The notes beneath the pieces are model-generated. The model had not been told where the DNA came from, ran no database searches, and worked only from the letters and a program-made list of their open reading frames with translations. From assembly GCF_021173675.1 (NCBI RefSeq), contig NZ_JAIHON010000009.1:1-64000 (forward strand): a stretch of DNA of 64,000 bases. The letters are read 5' to 3'. The DNA is from Streptomyces lincolnensis (lineage in GTDB: Bacteria > Actinomycetota > Actinomycetes > Streptomycetales > Streptomycetaceae). Shown piece by piece: positions 1 to 8,184 of this stretch. Numbering within the stretch: position 1 is the stretch's first letter; every line of letters starts with the position of its first letter. Both the position numbers and the translations under genes were made by a program.

Positions 1-106
1 TTGAGGGGTTAAGGCTCCCAGTAGACGACTGGGTTGATAGGCCGGATCTGGAAGGCGGGTAACCGCTGGAGGTGACCGGTACTAATAGGCCGAGGGCTTG
101 TCCTCA
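1..106 (+). rRNA. 23S ribosomal RNA, 3' end (partial)
   Basis: The first ~106 bases carry the conserved actinobacterial 23S 3' end, including GACCGGTACTAATAGGCCGA near positions 74-93 and a terminal GGGCTTGTCCTCA. The rest of the gene, and presumably 16S, lies left of the window. The exact 3' end is estimated and could differ by a few bases. Positions 107-207 are the 23S-5S spacer, in which I see no tRNA. Confidence 0.93.
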
Positions 107-207
107 GTTGCTCGCGTCCACTGTGTTAGTTCTGAGGCAACGACTGTTGCCGGCTTTGAGTAGAACGCCCAATTAAAAAGTGTGCTTGTTCGCTCGAAAC
201 CATTAGG

Positions 208-326
208 GTTTCGGTGGTTATAGCGTGAGGGAAACGCCCGGTTACATTCCGAACCCGGAAGCTAAGCCTTACAGCGCCGATGGTACTGCAGGGGGGACCC
301 TGTGGGAGAGTAGGACGCCGCCGAAC
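208..326 (+). rRNA. 5S ribosomal RNA
   Basis: A complete 5S rRNA of about 119 nt starts at GTTTCGGTGGTTATAGCG and ends near CGCCGCCGAAC. The 5' GTTTCGG and 3' CCGAAC ends pair as helix I. The conserved CCGAACCCGGAAGCTAAG block is present at about 250-267. It is the last gene of the rRNA operon and is followed at once by a terminator. Confidence 0.96.
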
Positions 327-336
327 AATCTTTGGG

Positions 337-388
337 AAGGACCCCTGGTCCCCAGCGTTCAGCTGGGACCAGGGGTCCTTTCGTTTTT
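337..388 (+). terminator. rRNA operon rho-independent terminator
   Basis: Long GC-rich hairpin with arms at about 337-356 and 362-380. The sequence AAGGACCCCTGGTCC pairs with GGACCAGGGGTCCTT, with one bulged C and loop GTTCA. It is followed by TTCGTTTTT. It lies 10 nt after 5S. Confidence 0.93.
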
Positions 389-393
389 ATAAT
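388..393 (+). promoter_or_regulatory. Candidate -10 element (TATAAT) inside the rRNA terminator T-tail
   Basis: The T-tail of the rRNA terminator runs straight into TATAAT (388-393), 29 nt before the ATG of the downstream RDD/TPR gene. No good -35 hexamer sits 16-18 nt upstream, because that space is the terminator stem. This would be the only obvious start point for the next gene unless terminator read-through supplies it. Confidence 0.4.
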
Positions 394-422
394 GCTTGCG
401 GTACCGAAGACAGGAGTCACCG

Positions 423-2357
423 ATGTCCACCAACTCTCCCGACGATCGACCGGAGCGCGACCAGCGGCGACGGGACAGTGGTGACCGCGGCGACCGTGGT
501 GGCTTCCGTCGCGACGACAACCGGGGTGGCTCTGGCCGACGCGACGACCGTCGTGACGACCGACGCGAAGGGGACCGTGGGCCTCGTCCTCCGTTCCGTC
601 GTGACGATCGTCCCAGCGGGCCGCGTCGGGACGACCGGGATCGCGGGCCGCGTAGGGATGGCGACCGTCCTGCCTTCCGCCGTGACGACAGGCGCGACGA
701 CCGGCCTCCCTTCCGACGCGATGACCGCCGTGACGACCGTCGGGGCGATGACCGCGGTGATCGTGGTGGCTTCCGTCGGGACGACAACCGGGGCGGCTTC
801 AGCCGGGACAACGACCGCGCTGGTCAGGGCCGGCGCGATGACCGTGGCGGCTTCCGCCGTGACGACCGTCGCGATGATCGGCCCGCCTTCCGGCGTGACG
901 ATCGCCGTGATGACAGGCGCGACGACCGGCGTGACGATCGCCGTGGCGATGACCGCGGTGGGTTCCGTCGTGATGACCGGGATCGTGACCGGGGCTTCCG
1001 GGGCGACGATCGTCCCAGTGGGCCGCGTCGGGACGACCGGGATCGTGGGCCGCGTAGGGATGGCGACCGGCCTGCCTTCCGACGTGACGACCGTCGTGAT
1101 GACAGGCGCGATGACCGTCCTGCCTTCCGGCGCGACGACCGTCGTGATGACCGGCCTGCCTTCCGCCGTGACGACAGGCGCGATGACCGCCGTGACGACC
1201 GTCCCGCCTTCCGGCGCGACGACCGTCGTGATGACCGGCGCGATGATCGGCCTCCCTTCCGTCGTGACGACCGCCGTGACGATCGCCGCGACGACCGTCG
1301 GAGCGATGACCGCGGTGATCGTGGTGGCTTCCGGCGTGACGACAACCGGGGTGACCGGGGCGGCTTCCGGGGTCGGGACGACCGTGGTGGGCAGGGCGGC
1401 CCTCGGCGGGACGATCGTGGTGGACGGCCGGGAGGTTTCCGGGGTCGGGACGGCGGGCGCGACGGAGGTCGGGACGGCGGTCGCCGGGACGACCGGCGTG
1501 GTGGGGGCCGTTTCCGCGATGAGCGGGAGCGGGACCGTGAGCCGATCAAGCGGCTGCCGATCCCCGAGGACGTCACGGGCGAGGAGATCGACCAGGACGT
1601 ACGGCAGGAGCTGCAGAGCCTGCCCAAGACGCTCGCGGAAGACGTCGCCAAGAACCTGGTGATGGTCGCCCGGCTCATCGACGAGGACCCGGAGAGGGCT
1701 TACGCCTACTCCAAGGTGGCGCTGCGGCTCGCGTCGCGTGTGGCCGCCGTACGGGAGGCGGGCGGGTTCGCCGCGTACGCGAACCAGAAGTACGCGGAGG
1801 CCCTCGCCGAGTTCCGGGCCGCGCGGCGGATGACGGGCAGCGTGGAGCTGTGGCCGGTCATGGCGGACTGCGAGCGTGGGCTCGGGCGGCCGGAGAAGGC
1901 GCTCGACATGGCCGGGGCTCCCGAGGTGCACAAGCTCGACAAGGCCGGGCAGGTGGAGATGCGGCTCGTGGCGGCCGGTGCCCGGCGGGACATGGGGCAG
2001 CTGGACGCGGCGATCGTGACGCTTCAGAGCCCCGAGCTCGCGTCCAGCTCGGCGCAGCCGTGGACCGCGCGGCTGCGGTACGCGTACGCCGACGCGCTGC
2101 TGGCCGCCGGGCGGCAGGGCGAGGCGCGGGAGTGGTTCGCGAAGGCCGTCGAGGCCGACAAGGACGGCAGCACGGACGCGTCGGACCGGCTCGCCGAGCT
2201 GGACGGGGTCGAGTTCGTCGACGCCTTCGACGAGAGTGTGGTCGAGGACGACGACGCGAGCGTGGTCGAGTCCGCGAAGGACGCCGGGGACACCGGGCAC
2301 ACCGAGGTTGCCGAGGACGCCGGGGACGACAACGGAAATGACGTCGACGACGACTGA
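423..2357 (+). CDS. RDD-repeat (polyampholyte) protein with TPR-like C-terminal domain
   Basis: 644 aa from ATG 423, which has AGGAG at 412-416; a further in-frame ATG at 396 lies too close to the -10-like site. Residues ~1-370 are almost only R, D, G, P and F, arranged as [10 protein letters not shown] and [10 protein letters not shown]-like repeats: a disordered, charge-alternating, Arg-rich tract resembling RGG/RD RNA-binding regions. Residues ~371-600 are a compact helical region with TPR-like helix pairs ([33 protein letters not shown]). The last ~45 residues are strongly acidic. No enzyme motif or signal peptide is visible. The gene stands alone between the rRNA operon and a convergent DUF1015 gene. 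Streptomyces genomes encode similar TPR proteins with variable RDD tracts; function is unknown. Binding to RNA or ribosomes is inference from composition and location. Confidence 0.9.
   Translation: MSTNSPDDRPERDQRRRDSGDRGDRGGFRRDDNRGGSGRRDDRRDDRREGDRGPRPPFRRDDRPSGPRRDDRDRGPRRDGDRPAFRRDDRRDDRPPFRRDDRRDDRRGDDRGDRGGFRRDDNRGGFSRDNDRAGQGRRDDRGGFRRDDRRDDRPAFRRDDRRDDRRDDRRDDRRGDDRGGFRRDDRDRDRGFRGDDRPSGPRRDDRDRGPRRDGDRPAFRRDDRRDDRRDDRPAFRRDDRRDDRPAFRRDDRRDDRRDDRPAFRRDDRRDDRRDDRPPFRRDDRRDDRRDDRRSDDRGDRGGFRRDDNRGDRGGFRGRDDRGGQGGPRRDDRGGRPGGFRGRDGGRDGGRDGGRRDDRRGGGRFRDERERDREPIKRLPIPEDVTGEEIDQDVRQELQSLPKTLAEDVAKNLVMVARLIDEDPERAYAYSKVALRLASRVAAVREAGGFAAYANQKYAEALAEFRAARRMTGSVELWPVMADCERGLGRPEKALDMAGAPEVHKLDKAGQVEMRLVAAGARRDMGQLDAAIVTLQSPELASSSAQPWTARLRYAYADALLAAGRQGEAREWFAKAVEADKDGSTDASDRLAELDGVEFVDAFDESVVEDDDASVVESAKDAGDTGHTEVAEDAGDDNGNDVDDD
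480..1530 (+). repeat. Degenerate tandem repeats encoding the RDD tract
   Basis: About 1 kb of imperfect short repeats built from units such as CGTGACGACCG, CGCGACGACCG and GGTGGCTTCCG. Longer units encoding ...[12 protein letters not shown]... recur many times between about 1050 and 1310. The repeats hold long stop-free stretches in several frames on both strands. They are a likely site of copy-number variation between strains. Confidence 0.85.
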
Positions 2358-2384
2358 CGTGCGTGCATGAGTCAGTGAGTGAGT

Positions 2385-2418
2385 GAAAGGGCGGGCCCAG
2401 ACCGGGGTCTGCCCTTTC
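2385..2418. terminator. Hairpin between convergent genes
   Basis: GAAAGGGC at 2385-2392 and GCCCTTTC at 2411-2418 can pair, with an inner CAGAC/GTCTG stem-loop. It lies between the stop of the RDD/TPR gene (2357) and the end of the convergent DUF1015 gene (2437). The outer arms give A/T ends in both directions, consistent with bidirectional termination. Confidence 0.65.
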
Positions 2419-2436
2419 GCATGTCAGATTCGCAGG

Positions 2437-3729
2437 TCAGAGGTCCAGCGCGCGCAGCACCAGTCCCGAGGCCGGCTTGGGGCCGAACGACGTGGACTTG
2501 CGGGGCATCGTCACGCCCTGGCGGGCGAGGTCGCGGACGACCTCCTCGCGGACCGGGTGCATGAGGACCGCCGTACCGCCGTCGCGTTCGGCCTTCTCCA
2601 CCGTGGCGGACGTGTCGTGGATGTAGGCGATGCGGGTGGGGTCGTCCTCGGGGATGTGCCAGACGTGGTCGAGGAGAGCGGCGTGCAGGACCGTCGCGTC
2701 CAGGGTGCGCCAGGCGGCGGGACGGTCGGCGGGGATGGTGCGGGCCAGGAGGTCCGGGTCCGGGCGGTCGAGCAGGTGGAAGGCGCCGTCGCCGGCGAGG
2801 AGGAAGGCGTTGCCCGCGCAGGCCGCGTCGGCCAGGGTGTCCAGGGCCGCTGCGAGCGGGACGTCCAGGCGGCGTACGCGGAAGAGGCCGTCCACTGCGG
2901 TCAGGGCCTCCGGCACCGGTATGCCGTGCAGGAGGCGGTGGATGGCGCGGACGCGCAGGGGGTAGCGGGCCGTGTCGACGAGGAGGACCAGGCCGTAGTC
3001 CCAGGGGCTGGGGGAGGGGTGCTCCGCGCGTAGACGCCGGTAGGTGGCCCAGCGGTGGTGGCCGTCGGCGATCAGGGCCTGGTGGCGGGCCAGGTCGGAG
3101 CGGATGCGGGCCAGGTCGGCGGGCTCGGTGAGGGACCAGAGGCGGTGGTGGAAGCCGTCCTCGGTGGTCGTGGCGAGCAGCGGCGGCTGTCCGGCGGTGT
3201 GCTCGACCAGCTCGGAGGTGGCGGACGAGGAGCCGTCGCCGCGGTAGGTCAGGAGCAGCGGCTCAAGGTTCGCGGAGGTGGCGCGCATCAGGGCGGCGCG
3301 GTCGGCCACGACGTGCGGCATCACGTCCTCGTGGGGCAGGACCACGCCCTCCGCGGGATCCGACAGGCGCAGGGTGCCGATGACACCGCGCTGGAGCAGG
3401 CCGTTGCCGTCGCTCTGTTCGTAGACGTACAGGCCGGGTTCCGGGTCGGCGGCGAGGACTCCCTCGGACAGCCAGCGGCGCAGGGTGCGGGCCGCCTGGT
3501 CGTTGCGTTCGGCGGGAGTGGTGGCCTGCGGGAGGATCAGTCGGACGATGTTGTACGGGTCGTTGGACTGGAGTTGGTGCAGGCCGTCCGGTCGGACCAC
3601 GACGTCGTACGGCGGGGATGTCACGGCGGCGAGGCTGCCGACCCGGTCGGGGTCGTAGCGAAGGCCTCGGAACGGGGTGAGTTCCAGGCCTCGGCGCACC
3701 GCTGATTCCGAGTGACCTGCTGTGTTCAT
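2437..3729 (-). CDS. DUF1015 family protein
   Basis: 430 aa, starting MNTAGHSES. It matches the DUF1015 family: an N-terminal FRGLRYDPDRVGSLAAVTSPPYDVV block, a central H(E/D)xVMPHV-like segment (LPHEDVMPHVV), the hallmark ADGHHRWATYRRLR around residues 215-230, and the C-terminal MHPVREEVVRDLARQGVTMPRKSTSFGPKPASGL. The family is widespread and biochemically uncharacterised; HHR-type histidines suggest metal or phosphate chemistry, which is inference. It is divergent from the HAD phosphatase gene across 72 bp. The start lacks a clear Shine-Dalgarno sequence. Confidence 0.9.
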   Translation of the reverse strand: MNTAGHSESAVRRGLELTPFRGLRYDPDRVGSLAAVTSPPYDVVVRPDGLHQLQSNDPYNIVRLILPQATTPAERNDQAARTLRRWLSEGVLAADPEPGLYVYEQSDGNGLLQRGVIGTLRLSDPAEGVVLPHEDVMPHVVADRAALMRATSANLEPLLLTYRGDGSSSATSELVEHTAGQPPLLATTTEDGFHHRLWSLTEPADLARIRSDLARHQALIADGHHRWATYRRLRAEHPSPSPWDYGLVLLVDTARYPLRVRAIHRLLHGIPVPEALTAVDGLFRVRRLDVPLAAALDTLADAACAGNAFLLAGDGAFHLLDRPDPDLLARTIPADRPAAWRTLDATVLHAALLDHVWHIPEDDPTRIAYIHDTSATVEKAERDGGTAVLMHPVREEVVRDLARQGVTMPRKSTSFGPKPASGLVLRALDL

Positions 3730-3801
3730 CCCGGCATCGTACGGGTGTCGGTGGCATGGGGGATGATCGGGGGAAAGCCGTCGAACGAGGAGCGATGCGG
3801 A

Positions 3802-4830
3802 ATGAGCCAGGGCGTCAGGACCAGGCCCGAGGCCAGTGGACAGGCTCTGAGCGAGGCGTACGACACGGCGCTGCTCGACCTGGACGGAGTGGTCTACGCG
3901 GGCGGCAACGCCATCGTGCACGCCGTCGAGTCGCTGGCCACCGCGCGCTCGGGCGGGATGCGTCTCGCGTACGTCACCAACAACGCGCTCCGGACTCCGG
4001 ACACCGTGGCCGGGCACCTCACCGAGCTGGGCATACCGACGGGCGCCTCGGACGTCATCACCTCGGCGCAGGCGGTCGCCCGGCTGATCTCCGAGCAGGT
4101 GCCGCAGGGCTCCCGGGTGCTGGTGATCGGCGGGGAGGGGCTGCGGGTGGCGCTGCGGGAGCGGGGCCTGGAGCCCGTGGAGTCGGCGGACGACGATCCG
4201 GCGGCGGTGGTGCAGGGGTTCGGCGGGCCCGACCTGCCGTGGGGGCGGTTCGCCGAGGCGTCCTACGCCGTGGCACGGGGGGTGCCCTGGTTCGCGTCCA
4301 ACACCGACCTGACCATTCCCAGCGGGCGGGGGATCGCGCCGGGCAACGGGGCGGCGGTGGAGGTCGTGCGGATCGCCACCGGTGCCGAGCCGCAGGTGGC
4401 GGGCAAGCCGTTGCCTCCGATGCACCGGGAGACGATCCTGCGGACCGGCGCCGAGCGGCCGTTGGTGGTCGGGGACCGGCTGGACACGGACATCGAGGGG
4501 GCGTTCAACGGCGAGGTGGACTCGCTGCTCGTGCTGACCGGGGTGACCGACGGCGCCCAGCTGCTGGCCGCGCCGCCGCAGCACCGGCCGACGTACGTCG
4601 ACGCCGATCTGCGCGGACTGCTCACGGGACAGCCGGAGGTCGTCGAGGCGGGGGACGGGTTCCGGTGCGGCGGCTGGACGGCGGTCGCGGGTGCCGAGCG
4701 GCTGGAACTCGACGGTGAGGGCGAGGCCCTGGACGGACTGCGTGCGCTGTGCGCCGCCGCCTGGACGGCGGCCGGGGAAGGGGTCTGCCGCCTGGATGGG
4801 GAGAAGGCGCTGGCGCGGCTGGGGGTGTGA
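3802..4830 (+). CDS. HAD-superfamily (IIA, NagD-type) phosphatase
   Basis: 342 aa; ATG 3802 has GAGGAG at 3787-3792. HAD motifs in order: motif I DLDGVVY (nucleophile Asp near residue 22), motif II TNN, the conserved Lys in AGKPLPPM, and motif IV VVGDRLDTDIEGA. The cap is of the IIA type, as in NagD and phosphoglycolate/p-nitrophenyl phosphatases. The likely substrates are small phosphorylated metabolites such as sugar phosphates or phosphoglycolate; the true substrate cannot be read. The C-terminal ~60 residues form an extra tail common in actinobacterial members. It is convergent with the siderophore-binding protein gene 39 bp downstream. Confidence 0.9.
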   Translation: MSQGVRTRPEASGQALSEAYDTALLDLDGVVYAGGNAIVHAVESLATARSGGMRLAYVTNNALRTPDTVAGHLTELGIPTGASDVITSAQAVARLISEQVPQGSRVLVIGGEGLRVALRERGLEPVESADDDPAAVVQGFGGPDLPWGRFAEASYAVARGVPWFASNTDLTIPSGRGIAPGNGAAVEVVRIATGAEPQVAGKPLPPMHRETILRTGAERPLVVGDRLDTDIEGAFNGEVDSLLVLTGVTDGAQLLAAPPQHRPTYVDADLRGLLTGQPEVVEAGDGFRCGGWTAVAGAERLELDGEGEALDGLRALCAAAWTAAGEGVCRLDGEKALARLGV

Positions 4831-4869
4831 GCGGCGACGCCGGGCACGCGCCCAAAGTCGGGGCAGCGG

Positions 4870-5955
4870 TCAGGCGGCCGTCTTCTTCGACTTCTCCAGG
4901 GCCGCCGCGAGGCTGTCGATCCGCGGTCCGTACCCGGCGTGGCTGAAGCGCTCCTCGTTGACCCAGGGGAAGATCTGCTTCGCCCGTACGGCGGGCAGGC
5001 GCGCCCAGGTCGGCTCGGCCTTCGCCAGGTCGGCGGGCTGGAGGGTGCCGGGGCGGTTGTCGACGAGGATCACATCGGCGTCGTAGGTGTCGACGTTCTC
5101 CCAGCTGAGCTGATGCCAGAAGCCGCCCTCGCTCAGCTTGGCGGGGGTGACGAAGTCGACGCCGAGGGACTTGTAGTAGCGCAGGTCCGTGAAGTCGTCC
5201 GGGTTGGCCACGTACATGAGGTCGGGCGCCGCGGAGATCGCCATGACCTTCAGGCGGCCGCTCGATCGCGTCGCCGCCCGCCGAAGGTGGGCCGAGGCCG
5301 TCTCGAAGATGGTCCTGTCGGCGGCCAGCTCGGCGGACTTCACGTCGGCGCCCAGGGACGCGGCGAGCTCGGTGAAGCGGTCGATCACCTCGGTCAGCGA
5401 GCTCTTCGTGGTGAGGATGCCGACGCTGGGGGCGAGTGACTCGATCTTCTTCGCCGACTCCTCGGGCACGTACCAGAGCGCCGGCGGGTCGGTCATCTGG
5501 GCGACCAGGAGGTCGGGGCGCAGCGCGGCATACCGCTCGACGTTGAACTGGGGATAGGTGTTGCCGAGGATGGTCACCTTGTTCACGTCGATGCCGCCGG
5601 CCCGGGGGTCGGGCTCGCCGTTCTCCAGCTTGGTGGGGCCGAAGACGCCGACGCACTCGATGCCGAAGTCGTGCAGGACGGCGGCGGCGCCGACGAAGGC
5701 GACGATGCGCTTGGGCGTGGAGTCTGTTCTGACCGTCGTACCGCGATCGTCCTTGAAGGTCCACGGTCCGCCGGACGTGGACGCTCCGGCTCGGCCGTCG
5801 GCGGGCTCGTCGTCCGAACCGCCGCACGCCGTCAGGAGGCCGCCGAGGCCGAGGGCGCCGACGGAGGTGAGGAGAGTGCGACGGCTGAGGGCGCGGTCGG
5901 TGAAAGTGCTGTGACCGGTGGAAAGGGAACGGGAAGCGGACAGGGGCGAGTTCAC
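4870..5955 (-). CDS. Ferric-siderophore ABC transporter substrate-binding lipoprotein
   Basis: 361 aa from GTG 5955, preceded by GGAGG at 5965-5969 (9-nt spacing); an upstream ATG at 5985 would sit closer to the iron box. The N-terminus carries a Tat-like SRRTLLT followed by a hydrophobic stretch and the lipobox LTAC, so the mature protein is probably a lipid-anchored Tat substrate. The rest matches FepB/FecB-type binding proteins (RIVAFVGAAAVLHDFGIECVGVFGP; RYAALRPDLLVA). It captures Fe3+-siderophore outside the cell. It is divergent from the FecCD permease genes, with an iron box between, which indicates shared iron repression. The siderophore is unknown. Confidence 0.92.
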   Translation of the reverse strand: MNSPLSASRSLSTGHSTFTDRALSRRTLLTSVGALGLGGLLTACGGSDDEPADGRAGASTSGGPWTFKDDRGTTVRTDSTPKRIVAFVGAAAVLHDFGIECVGVFGPTKLENGEPDPRAGGIDVNKVTILGNTYPQFNVERYAALRPDLLVAQMTDPPALWYVPEESAKKIESLAPSVGILTTKSSLTEVIDRFTELAASLGADVKSAELAADRTIFETASAHLRRAATRSSGRLKVMAISAAPDLMYVANPDDFTDLRYYKSLGVDFVTPAKLSEGGFWHQLSWENVDTYDADVILVDNRPGTLQPADLAKAEPTWARLPAVRAKQIFPWVNEERFSHAGYGPRIDSLAAALEKSKKTAA

Positions 5956-6003
5956 GGGGGCGTTCCTCCCGGCGGGGCCGTGCACACGGATCGAGCCAGA
6001 TCG

Positions 6004-6022
6004 AGAGGGTAGGCTAACCTAA
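6004..6022. promoter_or_regulatory. Iron box (DmdR/IdeR operator)
   Basis: AGAGGGTAGGCTAACCTAA matches 16 of 19 positions of the palindromic actinobacterial iron box TTAGGTTAGGCTAACCTAA. It lies between divergent iron-uptake genes, 49 bp from the binding-protein start and 5 bp from the permease GTG, so one site can repress both. Confidence 0.85.
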
Positions 6023-6026
6023 CTAC

Positions 6027-7070
6027 GTGTTGGTCGACAGTCCTCCCGAGCAGCGCGCGGAGACCGCTCCCGCGCCCCCGAACCGCCGGGCGATACGAGC
6101 CATCGGGCTCCTCGCCTCCCTCGCGCTCCTTGCGCTCGCCGTGGTGGCGAGTATCGCGATCGGCGCCAAGGCGCTGTCCGTGGGGGAGGTCTGGCACGGT
6201 CTGTTCGAGGACTCGGGGACCTACGCCGACGTCGTCGTCGCCGACCGGCTGTCGCGGACCGTGCTGGGAGTCCTGGCCGGTGCCGCGCTCGGACTGTCCG
6301 GAGCGGTGCTCCAGGCGCTGACCCGCAATCCGCTGGCCGATCCGGGACTGCTCGGGATCAACGCGGGCGCGTCCGCCGCGGTCGTCACGGCCATCTCGTT
6401 CCTCGGCGTCACCTCGCTGAACGGCTATGTCTGGTTCGCGTTCGTCGGTGCGGCCGCCGTCGGGGCGATGGTCTGGTTCCTGGGCGGCAGCCGGGGCGCC
6501 ACGCCGGTGCGGCTGGCGCTCGCCGGTACGGCGATCACCGCCGCGCTCTACGGCTACCTCCAGGCCGTGATGATCCTGGACAACGCCGCGCTGAACAGGA
6601 TGCGCTTCTGGACGGTCGGTTCGCTGTCCTCCGCGACCGATTCGACCGTCGTGCAGGTGCTGCCCTTCCTGCTGGCCGGCTCGGTGCTCGCCCTCGCGCT
6701 CGCCCGGCCGCTCAACGCCGTGGCGATGGGCGACGACACCGCCAAGGCGCTGGGCGCCAACCTGAACCGGACCCGGGCGCTGTCCATGCTCGCCGCGACC
6801 GTGCTGTGCGGGGCCGCGACCGCCGCCTGCGGGCCGATCGTCTTCGTAGGACTGATGGTCCCGCACGTCGTCCGCTCGTTCACCGGTCCCGACCTGCGCT
6901 GGATCCTGCCGTACGCGGCCGTCCTGTCGCCCGTGCTGCTGCTGGCCTCCGACATCTTGGGCCGGGTCGTGGCGCGCCCCGCGGAACTCCAGGTCGGGAT
7001 CGTCACCGCGCTCCTCGGCGGCCCGGTCTTCATCCTTCTCGTACGACGTCGGAGGACGGCCCAGCTGTGA
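6027..7070 (+). CDS. FecCD-family iron-siderophore ABC permease 1
   Basis: 347 aa from GTG 6027. It has about nine or ten hydrophobic segments and the BtuC/FecCD signature ALGLSGAVLQALTRNPLADPGLLGINAGAS near residues 88-117. Arg/Pro-rich cytoplasmic loops and GPIVFVGLMVPHVVRSFTGPD near the C-terminus are typical of the ATPase-coupling loop. The start is 5 nt after the iron box and has no Shine-Dalgarno sequence, so translation may be leaderless. It overlaps the next permease by 4 nt (GTGA). It would form a heterodimeric channel with that partner. Confidence 0.94.
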   Translation: MLVDSPPEQRAETAPAPPNRRAIRAIGLLASLALLALAVVASIAIGAKALSVGEVWHGLFEDSGTYADVVVADRLSRTVLGVLAGAALGLSGAVLQALTRNPLADPGLLGINAGASAAVVTAISFLGVTSLNGYVWFAFVGAAAVGAMVWFLGGSRGATPVRLALAGTAITAALYGYLQAVMILDNAALNRMRFWTVGSLSSATDSTVVQVLPFLLAGSVLALALARPLNAVAMGDDTAKALGANLNRTRALSMLAATVLCGAATAACGPIVFVGLMVPHVVRSFTGPDLRWILPYAAVLSPVLLLASDILGRVVARPAELQVGIVTALLGGPVFILLVRRRRTAQL

Positions 7071-8104
7071 AGACCAACCGTGCCGTCAGGACCCCCGGCG
7101 GAATGTCCGTCCGGCTGGACGTCCGTTCCCTCACCGTCGTTCTCCTGCTGCTGCTCGCCGCGCTCGCCGCGAGTGTCGTGCTGATCGGCACCGGCGACTT
7201 CCCGATCCCGGCCGCCGACGTCCTCAGGGCGCTGGCCGGCAACGGGAACGCCGGACAGGAGTTCATCATCAACGAGCTGCGGTTGCCGCGGGTCCTGGTC
7301 GCGCTGCTGGTCGGCGCCTCGCTCGGGCTCGGGGGAGCGCTGTTCCAGGCCATCTCCCGCAACCCGCTGGGCAGTCCGGACATCCTCGGGCTCGGGCAGG
7401 GCTCGGCGGCCGGTGCCCTGATCGTGATCGTCCTGATGTCCGGAAGCGCGACCCAGGTCACCGTGGGCGCGCTGCTCGGCGGACTCGCGACCGGGATCGC
7501 CATCTATCTGCTCGCCTGGAAACAGGGGGTGCACGGGTATCGACTGGTCCTGGTCGGTATCGGTGTGTCCGCGATCCTCACCGCGCTCAACGGCTATCTG
7601 CTGACCCGGTCCGACCTCACCGACGCGGCCCGTGCCGTGGTCTGGATGACCGGATCGCTCAGCGGACGGGACTGGGACCAGGTCTGGCCGCTGCTCGCGC
7701 TGTGCGTCGTGCTGGTGCCGCTCGTCCTCACCCGCGCGCGGGACCTGCGGATGATGGAGATGGGCGACGACGTGTCGTACGCCCTCGGGGTGCGGGTCGA
7801 GCGGGTGCGGATGCTGCTGCTCGTGGCCGCCGTCCTGCTCACCGCGACCGCCACCGCCGCCGCCGGACCGATCAGCTTCGTGGCGCTCATCGCGCCCCAG
7901 GTGGCCCGCCGGCTGACCCGCTCGCCCGGCCCGAACCTGCTGCCCTCCCTGTGCATGGGCGCCACCCTCCTGGTCACCGCCGACTGGGTCTCGCAGCGCG
8001 TGTTCGGCGCCGACCAGCTGCCCGTGGGCGTGGTCACCGGCGTCCTCGGTGGCGTCTACCTGCTGTGGCTGCTGGTCGCCGAGCGCAGGGCGGGCCGGAT
8101 ATGA
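7067..8104 (+). CDS. FecCD-family iron-siderophore ABC permease 2
   Basis: 345 aa from GTG 7067, with GGAGGA at 7051-7056 and a GTGA overlap with the upstream permease. It has the family signature SLGLGGALFQAISRNPLGSPDILGLGQGSA and the coupling loop GPISFVALIAPQVARRLTRSPG. It is the second half of the permease pair. The downstream ATPase gene follows closely, either overlapping by ATGA or after 80 nt depending on its start. Confidence 0.94.
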   Translation: MKTNRAVRTPGGMSVRLDVRSLTVVLLLLLAALAASVVLIGTGDFPIPAADVLRALAGNGNAGQEFIINELRLPRVLVALLVGASLGLGGALFQAISRNPLGSPDILGLGQGSAAGALIVIVLMSGSATQVTVGALLGGLATGIAIYLLAWKQGVHGYRLVLVGIGVSAILTALNGYLLTRSDLTDAARAVVWMTGSLSGRDWDQVWPLLALCVVLVPLVLTRARDLRMMEMGDDVSYALGVRVERVRMLLLVAAVLLTATATAAAGPISFVALIAPQVARRLTRSPGPNLLPSLCMGATLLVTADWVSQRVFGADQLPVGVVTGVLGGVYLLWLLVAERRAGRI

Positions 8105-8184
8105 GCGCCCACCCCAGCGCCGACCGGCCGGACACGAGCGCCGACCACAGCACCGACAGCGGGCTGAACAACCGAAGGAGCACT

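Noticed and set aside
280-1700. Very long open frames in other phases and on the minus strand over the RDD region
   Set aside because: They arise because the short GC-rich repeats lack stop codons in several frames. Their translations are low-complexity (VTTVVMTG- or SRRSSRR-like), and only the +423 frame has an RBS and continues into an ordered domain.
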